From an uncultured Paracoccaceae bacterium (GTDB lineage Bacteria; Pseudomonadota; Alphaproteobacteria; Rhodobacterales; Rhodobacteraceae): 64,000 bases of DNA. Shown piece after piece: positions 54,153-62,799 of the stretch; within the stretch, counting starts at the first letter, position 1, and each line of letters starts with the position of its first letter. The DNA is taken from positions 1,178,001-1,242,000 of the forward strand of contig CANLQO010000001.1 of assembly GCA_947493335.1 (NCBI GenBank), in the 5' to 3' direction. A program made the translations under genes and the position numbers. The notes below the pieces were generated by a model. That model was not told the origin of the DNA. It saw only the letters and a list, made by a program, of their open reading frames with translations, and searched no databases.

Positions 54153-55267
54153 CCACTGCAACCGCAAACCGCCCGCTGACCGAACGGTTAGAGCCCTATA
54201 TCGCCATCATCGGCCCGATGGTCATGATCCTTGCTATCCTGATTTTCATGGGCGTTGCCGAACCCGCCCGCTATTTCCGCACCACGAACCTGAACCTGAT
54301 CCTGCTGGATGCAGCGCTTTACATGCCAATGGCGATGGCAATGACCTTCGTCATCACCCAGCGCGGCATCGATCTCTCCATTGGATCCATCGCGGCGCTG
54401 TCATCGATCATGATGGCCTTCCTGATCAAGCAATACGGCTTTTCGGTCTATATCGCGGTGCCCATCGCCCTGATGCTGGGCGCACTGATGGGGCTGATCA
54501 ACGGGCTGATCATCACGCGGTTCAACGTGCCCGATCTGATTGGCACTTTAGCCATGGATCTGGTCTATCGTGGCTTTGCGCTGGTCATCGCCAAGGGGCT
54601 TGTGCTGGCGCGCTTCCCCGACTTCCTGACGGATATCGGGCGCGGACAAATCCCGGGCTTCGTCCCCATCCCGGTGTTGATCGGCATTGCGACCATGATC
54701 GCGGGCTATCTCCTGCTGACGCGCAGCTACTTTGGTCGCTACACCATCGCCATCGGCTCGAACCCCGAAGCGGCAGAGCTGACCGGCATCAGCGTCAAGC
54801 GTCACAAGGTCTATGCCTACGTGCTCTGCGGGGCCTGTGCGGCACTTGGTGGCATTCTGCTGACCGGCAAACTCAACGCCATTCAGGCGACATCCGCGCC
54901 CTACTTCAACCTGCATGTGATCGCGGCTGTTGTTGTCGGGGGCACGTCGCTTTTTGGTGGCCGCGCCTCCATGCTGGGCTCTTTCGCCGGTGTGCTGCTG
55001 CTGTCCATGATGATCAATGCGTTGGTGACACTGCGGATCGAGTTTTTCTGGCAATCCGTCGCCTCTGGCGTCGTCATCGTCAGCTCTGTCGCGCTTTATA
55101 CATGGATGCAGAAAAAGGACCGTGACGGGACGGGGGGCTGGCTTGCGGGCCTGCGCACGCCCGATGGTCAAAAGATGCTGCGCTTTTCCGCGCTGCTGAT
55201 CGGTCTGCTGATCGCCCTTCTGGCGGTTGGCGGGCTTCTGGCCGGTGATCCCAATCCAAGCGGATAA
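54149..55267 (+). CDS. Sugar ABC transporter permease, CUT2 type 2
   Basis: The 372-residue protein has about ten helices with TQRGIDLSIGSIAALSSIMM, NGLIITRFNVPDLIGTLAMD and IGSNPEAAELTGISVKRHK. It pairs with the FrcA-like ATPase. Its C-terminal end carries an extra helix (LIGLLIALLAVGGLLAG). It is the fifth gene of the tandem transporter operon. Confidence 0.93.
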   Translation: MTTATANRPLTERLEPYIAIIGPMVMILAILIFMGVAEPARYFRTTNLNLILLDAALYMPMAMAMTFVITQRGIDLSIGSIAALSSIMMAFLIKQYGFSVYIAVPIALMLGALMGLINGLIITRFNVPDLIGTLAMDLVYRGFALVIAKGLVLARFPDFLTDIGRGQIPGFVPIPVLIGIATMIAGYLLLTRSYFGRYTIAIGSNPEAAELTGISVKRHKVYAYVLCGACAALGGILLTGKLNAIQATSAPYFNLHVIAAVVVGGTSLFGGRASMLGSFAGVLLLSMMINALVTLRIEFFWQSVASGVVIVSSVALYTWMQKKDRDGTGGWLAGLRTPDGQKMLRFSALLIGLLIALLAVGGLLAGDPNPSG

Positions 55268-55283
55268 CCGGACTTGCGGGATG

Positions 55284-55314
55284 ACCGGGCCGGGGGTGCA
55301 GCCCCGGCACCGGT
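55284..55314 (+). terminator. Intercistronic stem-loop before the second binding-protein gene
   Basis: ACCGG (55284-55288) and CCGGGG (55290-55295) pair with CCCCGG (55302-55307) and CCGGT (55310-55314) around a 6-nt loop. It lies between permease and binding-protein genes and may stabilise the binding-protein mRNA 5' end. Confidence 0.65.
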
Positions 55315-55352
55315 CGCAGGTCCCGCACTCATTTGCAAAGGGAGGAACCTGA

Positions 55353-56498
55353 ATGAGACTTTTAACAACGACTGTTCTACTGGCAAGCACCGCTTGTGCA
55401 GGTATGGCTTGGGCCGATGCACATGCGACACTGCCGCTCAAGGAATTGCCGGACATCGCAGAGCGCGACTATTGGGTCCCTGATGAGGTCAACGCTGACG
55501 GTAAGCTCGAAGCGCTGCAAGAGGTTGTCGGCGCAGAAGCCATCGCCTTTGACGGCACGCTTGATGCACCCATTCAGATCGCGCTGATCTACCCCTCTGC
55601 CGACACCTCGGACTTCTGGGCCCGCAATTATCTGGCGCTGACCAAACGTCTGGAACAACTGGGCATCGCGTTCGAGACGACTGAATTCGCATCACGTCAA
55701 ATCGAACATTCATTGCAGGCAACTTACGCCAATCAGGTCGCACAAGATGCCGACCTTTATGACTATGTGATCTTTGGCCCGTCAGAACTGGCAATTCAGG
55801 CGGACAACATCGACAAACTGTCAGGCAATGATGGCTTTGCCACCTATGTTTGGGCCTTCCACACGCCGCTGAAGGATCTGGAAAATCAACCCGATGCCTG
55901 GTTTGACTTTTCGTCCGCCGCCGGTGCGCTCACCATGTGTGACTACATGCTGTCGCGTCTGGGTAATGATGTGACCATGGCGATGAATCGCGGGATTCCG
56001 GGGATCACCGACAACCAGCGTTCTGGCGACTTCAAGGCCTGTGTCGAGGAAAAGGGCAACTGGACCACCGCCTACGAACATTATGGCGAATATCAGCGCG
56101 AAGGCGGGTTTGAAGGCACCTCCCTGATCATGCAGGCCTATCCAGAGGCCACGATCATCCACAACGCCAACACCGCTATGGCCATGGGCAGCGTCGAGGC
56201 GCAGGTCTCCATGGGCAAAGAAAAGGACATCTTTTCTACCGGTTGGGGTGGCACCGGGCTCGAACTTGATGCCATCCGGCGTGGAGAGCTTGACGCAACC
56301 CCCATGCGCATGGGCGATGACGTAGGCGCGGCGACAGCAGAGGCGATCAAGGCCGATCTGGAAGGGCGTGCAGACGAACTTCCCTTGGTCTTCCTTGGCC
56401 GTATCACCGTCGCGCATGATGAGATGAGCGCCGATGAGATCGACGCGCTTGAACAGGAAGCATTCCGCTTCTCCGGCGTCGGCGCACTCGAACGCTAA
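55353..56498 (+). CDS. ABC transporter substrate-binding protein 2
   Basis: The 381-residue protein has a signal peptide (MRLLTTTVLLASTACAGMAW, cleaved near residue 22). A type I periplasmic-binding fold follows (IQIALIYPSADTSDFWARNY, YDYVIFGPSELAIQADNIDKL, FSTGWGGTGLELDAIRRGEL). It is preceded by AAAGGGAGGAACC, matching the leader of the other binding-protein genes. It differs in sequence from the first binding protein, so a different ligand is likely, perhaps a TorT/LuxP-like or sugar-derivative ligand. Confidence 0.9.
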   Translation: MRLLTTTVLLASTACAGMAWADAHATLPLKELPDIAERDYWVPDEVNADGKLEALQEVVGAEAIAFDGTLDAPIQIALIYPSADTSDFWARNYLALTKRLEQLGIAFETTEFASRQIEHSLQATYANQVAQDADLYDYVIFGPSELAIQADNIDKLSGNDGFATYVWAFHTPLKDLENQPDAWFDFSSAAGALTMCDYMLSRLGNDVTMAMNRGIPGITDNQRSGDFKACVEEKGNWTTAYEHYGEYQREGGFEGTSLIMQAYPEATIIHNANTAMAMGSVEAQVSMGKEKDIFSTGWGGTGLELDAIRRGELDATPMRMGDDVGAATAEAIKADLEGRADELPLVFLGRITVAHDEMSADEIDALEQEAFRFSGVGALER

Positions 56499-56603
56499 GT
56501 GCCAAAGGGCAGGGCGCGGCACAGTGTTGCGCCCTGCACCCATCCTGCGTGTGACCTGACAAAGTTCTTGACGCCGGATGATACCGGCAACACCCTTGGC
56601 GGC

Positions 56604-57650
56604 ATGTCGCAGCTCCCCCCCAAATCAACCGGTACGGTCACCATGCGCGATGTCGCGCGTGCTGCAGGCGTCAGCCGCATGACCGTCAGCCGCGCCTTGC
56701 GCAAGGACAGCCCTGTCTCGCAGGAAACGCGTGACCGGATTTTGAAAGTCGTGCGCGACATGAACTACGTGCCCGACCAGATGGCGGGCAGCCTGACCAC
56801 CAAACGCTCTGGCTTTGTGGCGGTCCTGGTCCCCTCTCTCAACAACCTTCACTTTGCTGAAACGGTACAGGCATTGACCCAGCAGCTTGAAGGGATCGGC
56901 ATGCAAATCCTGTTGGGGCATACCGATTATTCATTGGCGCGCGAAGAACAACTGGTCGAAACCATGTTGCGGCGCAGACCCGAAGCAATTGTGCTGTCCT
57001 ATGACGGCCATTCCGACCGGACCCTGCAGCTATTGGCCGATGCCCATGTGCCGGTGATCGAGCTATGGGAACGACCCGAAGATCCCGTCGCCCACACCAT
57101 TGGCTTTTCCAATCGCGATGCGGCCGCCCTTATGACCAAGGCGCTGATCGCGCAGGGCTATCGCAACATCGCCTTTCTGGGCGAAGCCGAAGACGCCTGG
57201 ACCCGTGGTGCGGCCCGTCGCCGGGGGTTTTCTGACGCCATGGCGGCCGCGGGCCTTTCAGCGCATCGTCTACTGCGCTACGGTAAGCCGCCGCTGTCGA
57301 TCGAGGATGGTGCCGCCGCCGTGCCTGCCTTGCTGGACCAGTTTCCTGACACAGATTGCATCTTTTGCGTCTCGGATGCGCCTGCCTTTGGGGCGCTCTC
57401 TGCGCTCAAGGGGGCAGGGCGGCAGGTGCCCGGTGACATTGGCGTGGCGGGCTTTGGCAATTTTGAAGTGTCGCGCTTTGCGACCCCGGCCATTTCCACC
57501 GTGACCGTGGACCCCAAAACCATTGGTGAGACCACCGGCCAGATGATTGCCGAACTCCTTTCAAACAAAGAATCGCAACCGCGAGATACCCGCCATGTGA
57601 CCGTGCAGGCAGAGGTTACGCTGCGCGGCAGCACGGAAAAGCCCACTTAA
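56604..57650 (+). CDS. LacI-family transcriptional regulator 2
   Basis: I chose the ATG at 56604 (MSQLPPKSTGTVTMRDVARA), which gives 348 residues and a normal LacI N-terminus. The frame is open upstream but that part lacks LacI features. The helix-turn-helix is VTMRDVARAAGVSRMTVSRALRKD, followed by a GntR-like effector domain (GHTDYSLAREEQLVETMLRRRPEAIVLS). It lies between the two transporter groups, on the same strand as both. A GCCGG-N6-CCGGC repeat sits 16 bp upstream of its start, and a double LacI-type operator sits 45 bp downstream of its stop. Confidence 0.92.
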   Translation: MSQLPPKSTGTVTMRDVARAAGVSRMTVSRALRKDSPVSQETRDRILKVVRDMNYVPDQMAGSLTTKRSGFVAVLVPSLNNLHFAETVQALTQQLEGIGMQILLGHTDYSLAREEQLVETMLRRRPEAIVLSYDGHSDRTLQLLADAHVPVIELWERPEDPVAHTIGFSNRDAAALMTKALIAQGYRNIAFLGEAEDAWTRGAARRRGFSDAMAAAGLSAHRLLRYGKPPLSIEDGAAAVPALLDQFPDTDCIFCVSDAPAFGALSALKGAGRQVPGDIGVAGFGNFEVSRFATPAISTVTVDPKTIGETTGQMIAELLSNKESQPRDTRHVTVQAEVTLRGSTEKPT

Positions 57651-57694
57651 ATCTCTTGATATCAGCAGCTTAGCCAGCAACACTTTTTGCTTGT

Positions 57695-57728
57695 GTTACC
57701 GGTCACATGAACTAATGTGACCGGTAAC
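57695..57728 (+). promoter_or_regulatory. Double LacI-type operator upstream of the CUT1 transporter operon
   Basis: GTTACCGGTCAC at 57695-57706 is exactly inverted to GTGACCGGTAAC at 57717-57728 with a 10-bp spacer; each half is itself a near-palindrome. TAATGT at 57713-57718 could be a -10 element inside the operator. The start codon of the next gene follows 21 bp later. Confidence 0.8.
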
Positions 57729-57749
57729 AATTTCTATTCCGGTGCGTCC

Positions 57750-58838
57750 ATGCCAACCATCCATCTCGACAACCTGATCAAGCGCTATGGCGATGTGCAG
57801 GTCCTGCACGGGGTCGACCTCCGGATGGAGGATAACGAATTCACCGTTTTGGTCGGCCCCTCGGGCTGCGGCAAATCCACGACATTGCGGATGATCGCCG
57901 GGCTGGAAGACGTCAGCGAAGGCGAAATCTACGTCGATGGCAAACCGGTCAGTCACCTTGAACCCAAAGACCGTGACCTTGCGATGGTGTTTCAGGACTA
58001 CGCGCTTTACCCGCATATGAACGTGGCCCAAAACATCTCTTTCGCGCTGCGGCTTGCCAAACGCCCCAAGGCAGAGATCGACAAAAAAGTCCGCGAAGTG
58101 GCCGAGACCGTGGGCCTGACGGATTTTCTTGCCCGCAAGCCCGGCGCGCTTTCAGGTGGCCAACGCCAGCGCGTCGCCATGGCCCGCGCGCTTGCCAAGG
58201 ACAGCGGGATGTTCCTCTTTGACGAACCGCTCTCCAACCTTGACGCCAAACTGCGCGGCCAGATGCGCGCCGAACTCGCACTGATGTCCCAGCGCGTGCA
58301 GAAGAACATGATCTACGTGACCCATGACCAGATCGAGGCGATGACGCTCGCCGACCGGATCGTCGTGATGCACGGCGGCTACATTCAGCAACAAGGTACA
58401 CCCAAGGAGCTCTTTCAAAAGCCGGTCAACAAATTCGTTGCTGGATTTCTTGGCATGCCGCCGATGAACTTTCTGGATGGCGAAATCGAAGACACCGGGG
58501 CAGGGGTCTTTGTCAAAGGGGATGGTTTTGCGCTGAAACTTCAGGGCGAACGCGCCGCCACCGCCAAGGCCCACACAAACAAGCAGATCACGTTGGGCAT
58601 TCGCCCCTCTGATCTTTCCTATGACGCCGATGCCGCACCCGCAGACGCGCTCACGCTCGACGTCATGGTTTCTGAATATGTCGGTGCGCAATCGGTCCTG
58701 CTGTGCAGATGCGGACCGGCCAAGGTGATGGTGGAGGTGAACTCTGAAACCCCCGTCGCCCTTGGACAAACACTGACATTCGCGGTCAATCCGAACGGGG
58801 TGCACCTGTTCGACCGCCAAAGTGAGGCCGCGCTCTAG
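57750..58838 (+). CDS. CUT1-type ABC transporter ATPase (MalK/UgpC-like)
   Basis: The ATG at 57750 (MPTIHLDNLIKRYGDVQVLHG) gives 362 residues; the frame upstream is the operator itself. Motifs are Walker A GPSGCGKST, signature LSGGQRQRVAMARALAKDSG and Walker B MFLFDEPLSNLDAKLRGQM. A C-terminal OB-type TOBE domain follows (LGIRPSDLSYD). It energises the transporter formed by the two permeases at 60274-62122. MalK-type ATPases commonly handle oligosaccharides, polyols or glycerol-3-phosphate. Confidence 0.94.
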   Translation: MPTIHLDNLIKRYGDVQVLHGVDLRMEDNEFTVLVGPSGCGKSTTLRMIAGLEDVSEGEIYVDGKPVSHLEPKDRDLAMVFQDYALYPHMNVAQNISFALRLAKRPKAEIDKKVREVAETVGLTDFLARKPGALSGGQRQRVAMARALAKDSGMFLFDEPLSNLDAKLRGQMRAELALMSQRVQKNMIYVTHDQIEAMTLADRIVVMHGGYIQQQGTPKELFQKPVNKFVAGFLGMPPMNFLDGEIEDTGAGVFVKGDGFALKLQGERAATAKAHTNKQITLGIRPSDLSYDADAAPADALTLDVMVSEYVGAQSVLLCRCGPAKVMVEVNSETPVALGQTLTFAVNPNGVHLFDRQSEAAL

Positions 58839-58866
58839 CGGCCCATCCATGCAAAGGGAGGACACC

Positions 58867-60195
58867 ATGAAACTTACACTGAAATCAGGCGCTCTGGGGA
58901 TCACCACAGCGGCACTTATGGCCGGAACGGCGCTGGCCAATCCGTACGCCGACTACGAAGGCACGACGCTGATCGTGAACTTCCCCGCTCACCCGCACTA
59001 CGATGCGGTGATGCAGATCTTGCCGGAATTTACGGCGCAAACCGGGATTGAGGTTGAGGTCGATCAATTGCCCTACCTCAAGATGCGCGAACGCCAGACG
59101 CTCGAACTTGCGCAGGACGAAGGCGAATATGATCTGATCGCTTACGTGGTCTTTTCCAAGGCTGATTATGTCTATGCCGATCAGCTGGAAAACCTCGCCA
59201 AATACTTCATGAACCCCAAGCTGGCCGACCCCGGCTATGACGCGGCCGATCTGATCGACGGATACGTCTACAACATCGGCTTTGCCGGTGGCGACCGTGG
59301 CTATCTGTCTGGTGCCACAGGCTCGCTTTTTGGTCTGCCTTACGGTTCTGAAACCTCTGTTCTGGGCTACCGCAAGGACATCTTTGAAAAGCACGGGCTC
59401 GACGTGCCTGAAACCTATGAAGAGATGCTGGCACTCGCCTGCCAGATCCCGGAACTGGAACCGGGCATGGGCGGTCTGTCATCGCGTGCGGCCTCTGGCC
59501 ACCACGCAGCCCACGCATTCCTGTTGCACCTCAACCCATTGGGTGGTGCGATCTTTGACGAAAACTGGGAACCTGTGGTGAACAACGCCGAAGGCGTGGC
59601 CGCAGCAGAAGCGCTCAAGCAGATCGTGGACTGCGGACCAGAGGGTGCGGTGAACTTCGGCTTTGGCGAAGCACTGGGGGCCTTCCTCAACGGTGACACC
59701 GCCATGTTCCTCGACACCACGATTGTGGCGGGCCAGATTGATGACCCCGACAAAAGCCAGGTGGTTGGTCAGGTCGGCTGGGCTCTGCATCCGATGGGCA
59801 CCGAACGCGCCAGCCAGACGGGCGGCTTTGGCATCGGCATCCCTGCCAACGCCGAGAATAAAGAGGCGGCCTTTCTGCTGATGCAATGGCTGACCTCGAA
59901 AGAAGGGGACAAGCTTGTCGCCATGGCCGGCGGCAACCCTTCGCGCTTCTCGACCCATGCGGATGCAGAGGTCAACGCCAAGTTCCCGCATATGGCAACC
60001 TTTGGTGAGGCGCTGCAATACGCCGACCCCGACTGGCGCCCGATCATCCCCACATGGGGCAAGATCAATGCCGATCTGGGCACCACGCTGTCCAAAGTCC
60101 TGACCGAGGGTCTTGATATTCAGGAAGCCCTTGACGGTGTCGCGACACGCGCCCGCGCCACGATGGACGAAGCTGGCTACTACACCTGGAACTAA
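58867..60195 (+). CDS. CUT1-type extracellular solute-binding protein
   Basis: The 442-residue protein has a signal peptide ending TALA (MKLTLKSGALGITTAALMAG). A family 1 binding-protein fold follows (QTGIEVEVDQLPYLKMRERQ, LFGLPYGSETSVLGYRKDIF, FGIGIPANAENKEAAFLLMQWLTSKEG). It is preceded by TGCAAAGGGAGGACACC, the same leader type as the two other binding-protein genes. A GC-rich stem-loop lies after it. The ligand is unknown; sugar or polyol is likely. Confidence 0.93.
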   Translation: MKLTLKSGALGITTAALMAGTALANPYADYEGTTLIVNFPAHPHYDAVMQILPEFTAQTGIEVEVDQLPYLKMRERQTLELAQDEGEYDLIAYVVFSKADYVYADQLENLAKYFMNPKLADPGYDAADLIDGYVYNIGFAGGDRGYLSGATGSLFGLPYGSETSVLGYRKDIFEKHGLDVPETYEEMLALACQIPELEPGMGGLSSRAASGHHAAHAFLLHLNPLGGAIFDENWEPVVNNAEGVAAAEALKQIVDCGPEGAVNFGFGEALGAFLNGDTAMFLDTTIVAGQIDDPDKSQVVGQVGWALHPMGTERASQTGGFGIGIPANAENKEAAFLLMQWLTSKEGDKLVAMAGGNPSRFSTHADAEVNAKFPHMATFGEALQYADPDWRPIIPTWGKINADLGTTLSKVLTEGLDIQEALDGVATRARATMDEAGYYTWN

Positions 60196-60215
60196 CCTCC
60201 CCTTTGGTTCCACGC

Positions 60216-60244
60216 GGGCTGCGCGGTCACGCGCCGCGCAGCCC
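60216..60244 (+). terminator. Intercistronic stem-loop after the third binding-protein gene
   Basis: GGGCTGCGCGG at 60216-60226 pairs perfectly with CCGCGCAGCCC at 60234-60244 across a 7-nt loop, without a U-tract. It most likely protects the abundant binding-protein mRNA. Confidence 0.7.
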
Positions 60245-60273
60245 CAACGCTCACCCCCGCAAGGACGCCCGTC

Positions 60274-61185
60274 ATGTCACGTTCCATGGCCAATCGCTTC
60301 ACGCCTTACATGTTCATGGCACCTGCCGCCGTGATTATGGCCATCGCCCTGCTTTATCCGCTGGGCTACATGGTCTGGGGCAGCTTCCGCGACTGGAACC
60401 CCAGCCAGACCATTGGCGAGGCCGAGTTTGTCGGCCTCAAGAATTACATCACCCTCTGGAACGATCCCAATTTCCGCGAAAGCCTCGGTGTCACCCTGCG
60501 CTTTGCCTTCTTCGTCGTGACATTCGAGATGGTGATCGGTGTGGGCCTCGCGCTGCTGCTGGATCGCGACATTCGCGGCATGTCGGTGCTGCGCACCATG
60601 TTCATCCTGCCGATGATGATTGCGCCGGTCGTGGTGGGCCTGATGTGGCGCTATATGTACCACCCGACGGTCGGAACCTTTAACCGCTTCCTTGATGGCT
60701 GGGGCCTGCCCAAGATCGATTGGCTGGGCCAACACGCGCTGGGTTCCGTCATCATCGCCGATATCTGGCAGTGGACGCCCTTTATCTTCATCCTCTCATT
60801 GGCCGCCCTGCAATCCCTGCCGCGCTCCGCACTGGAGGCCGCCCGCATTGACGGCGCGACCCCTTGGCAGCAGATCATCCACATCAAACTGCCGCTGATG
60901 ATGCCCGTCCTGATCGTCACCGGCCTTCTGCGTCTGATCGACGCTTTCAAAGTGCTCGAAGTCATTCTTGTCATGACCGAAGGCGGGCCGGGTCTGTCCA
61001 CCGAAATCCTTGCCTTGCGGATCAGCCGCACCGCCACCGAATTCCGGGAGTTGGGCGTCGCTGCAGCCATGTCGAACTACCTGCTGATGCTGCTCTTGCT
61101 GCTGACGGTCACGATGTTCGGCTTCACCCGCTGGCAAGAGGCGCGCGCTGCCCGTATCCGCGCCGCCGTTGAAGAGGACGCATAG
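60274..61185 (+). CDS. CUT1-type ABC permease 1 (MalF-like)
   Basis: The 303-residue protein has six membrane helices and the EAA loop LEAARIDGATPWQQIIHIKLPLM. It begins MSRSMANRFTPYMFMAPAAV. It forms the channel with the second permease. Confidence 0.94.
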   Translation: MSRSMANRFTPYMFMAPAAVIMAIALLYPLGYMVWGSFRDWNPSQTIGEAEFVGLKNYITLWNDPNFRESLGVTLRFAFFVVTFEMVIGVGLALLLDRDIRGMSVLRTMFILPMMIAPVVVGLMWRYMYHPTVGTFNRFLDGWGLPKIDWLGQHALGSVIIADIWQWTPFIFILSLAALQSLPRSALEAARIDGATPWQQIIHIKLPLMMPVLIVTGLLRLIDAFKVLEVILVMTEGGPGLSTEILALRISRTATEFRELGVAAAMSNYLLMLLLLLTVTMFGFTRWQEARAARIRAAVEEDA

Positions 61186-61186
61186 C

Positions 61187-62122
61187 ATGGCCACCCGTTA
61201 CGAACGCCAACACCCGGCCTTTTATGCCCTGATCACACTTCTCGTGGTCATGTCCGTCGGCCCCGTCCTTTTGATGTTCATCAACTCCTTCAAGCTCGAC
61301 GTGGACATCATCTCGGGGGCCACCGGGCTGATCTTCCTGCCGACGATCCAGAACTATGAAACAGCGCTTTGCGATGTGCTCTGGTACGAACCGGAACACA
61401 TCGATTTCTGTTCACTGAAATTCGGCGGCGCCTTCATCAACTCGCTGATTATCGCCCTGATCTCAACCGTGCTGACCCTCGTGATCGGCTGCATGGCGGC
61501 CTACGCGCTGGTCCGCTTCCGCTTTATGGGGCGCGATACCGTCTCGCTCACAACCCTGATGGTGCGCATGGTCCCGCCTGCTGTGCTGCTCGTCCCGGTC
61601 TTTGGGCTTTGGAACAATGAATTCTGCCTCGACCGTGACGGTCTGATCGGCGGGCTGATCCGAGATACATTCGGGGGCAGGGGGGACGTCTGCCTTGCAG
61701 GCACCCATTCCGGCATCATCCTGATTTATGTGGCGATGAACTTGCCCTTCGTGATCTGGATCCTGCAAAGCTTTATTGTCCAGGTCCCGCGCTCGCTGGA
61801 AGAGGCCGCCCGCGTCGATGGCGCGGGCCCGTTTCAGGTTTTCTTTCTTGTGGTCCTGCCACTGATCAAACCGGGCCTTGCCGCCGCTGCCATCTTCACC
61901 TTTCGCATCGCATGGAATGAATACCTGCTGGCCTCCGCTCTCTCGGACCGGAACACCAAGACCGTGCCGATCCTGATCGTGAACAACATGTCCGAATTCA
62001 ACGTCGAATGGGGGGTCATCATGGCCACCGGCATGCTGCTCGCCATTCCGCCGATCATATTTACGCTCTTTGCTTCGCGGCAGATCATTACCGGCATGAC
62101 GGCCGGGGCTGTCAAAGGCTGA
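61187..62122 (+). CDS. CUT1-type ABC permease 2 (MalG-like) with cysteine-bearing loops
   Basis: The ATG at 61187 gives 311 residues. The EAA loop is LEEAARVDGAGPFQVFFLVVLP. Periplasmic loops carry extra segments with C62 and C75 (ALCDVLWYEPEHIDFCSLK) and C147 and C169 (NEFCLDRDG and GDVCLAGTH). These could form disulfides; most family members lack them. Its TGA overlaps the next ATG (TGATG). Confidence 0.93.
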   Translation: MATRYERQHPAFYALITLLVVMSVGPVLLMFINSFKLDVDIISGATGLIFLPTIQNYETALCDVLWYEPEHIDFCSLKFGGAFINSLIIALISTVLTLVIGCMAAYALVRFRFMGRDTVSLTTLMVRMVPPAVLLVPVFGLWNNEFCLDRDGLIGGLIRDTFGGRGDVCLAGTHSGIILIYVAMNLPFVIWILQSFIVQVPRSLEEAARVDGAGPFQVFFLVVLPLIKPGLAAAAIFTFRIAWNEYLLASALSDRNTKTVPILIVNNMSEFNVEWGVIMATGMLLAIPPIIFTLFASRQIITGMTAGAVKG

Positions 62123-62796
62123 TGTGGGATTGGCTGATCTCTCCCATTGACCCGGCCCGCGTCCATGACGTGGGTTGGGCGGTCTCATGGCACGCGCGCG
62201 CGATGGTGCTGGGTTGGGGGATGCTCGCCCCACTGGCGGTGATCGTGGCGCGGTTCTTCAAGATCATGCCGGGGCAGGATTGGCCGCGTGAGTTGGACAA
62301 TCAGATCTGGTGGCGGAGCCACTGGATCGGTCAAACGCTGGTCTTTGCGCTTTCAATCCTTGGTCTTCTGCTGGTTCTGCCGCTCGACCTCGCCAACCTC
62401 AGCCTGCACCGCATGCTGGGCTATCTGGTCCTGTTCGGGCTTGCCATCCAGACAGCGCTTGGCCTTTTGCGCGGCTCCAAGGGTGGTCCGACGGACCCCG
62501 CGCCAGACGGCAGCCCGCGCGGTCATCACTACGACATGACACCATGGCGGCGCAGCTTTGAGACCCTGCACAAATCACTGGGCTACGCGCTGCTCTTCAC
62601 CGCCATGGCCACCATTCTTGCAGGCCTTTGGGAATCTAACGGCCCGCGCTGGATGTGGCTGGCGCTGCTCGCATGGTGGACAGCGCTGGTGATCCTGTTC
62701 ATCATTCTGCAACGTCGCGGCATGGCCGTGGACACCTACCAAGCCATCTGGGGCGACGATCCGCGCCACCCCGGCAATGCACAAAGCAAAGGATAA
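62122..62796 (+). CDS. Cytochrome b561-like membrane protein
   Basis: The 224-residue protein is coupled to the permease gene by TGATG. About five or six helices are visible with histidines in SWHARAMVLGWG, WRSHWIGQTLVFALS, LHRMLGYLVLFGL and LHKSLGYALLF, the pattern of b561-type heme ligands. It may pass electrons from the periplasmic side to quinone during substrate oxidation. The four candidate His suggest two hemes. Its place between a sugar permease and a lactonase is unusual. Confidence 0.82.
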   Translation: MWDWLISPIDPARVHDVGWAVSWHARAMVLGWGMLAPLAVIVARFFKIMPGQDWPRELDNQIWWRSHWIGQTLVFALSILGLLLVLPLDLANLSLHRMLGYLVLFGLAIQTALGLLRGSKGGPTDPAPDGSPRGHHYDMTPWRRSFETLHKSLGYALLFTAMATILAGLWESNGPRWMWLALLAWWTALVILFIILQRRGMAVDTYQAIWGDDPRHPGNAQSKG

Positions 62797-62799
62797 GCC

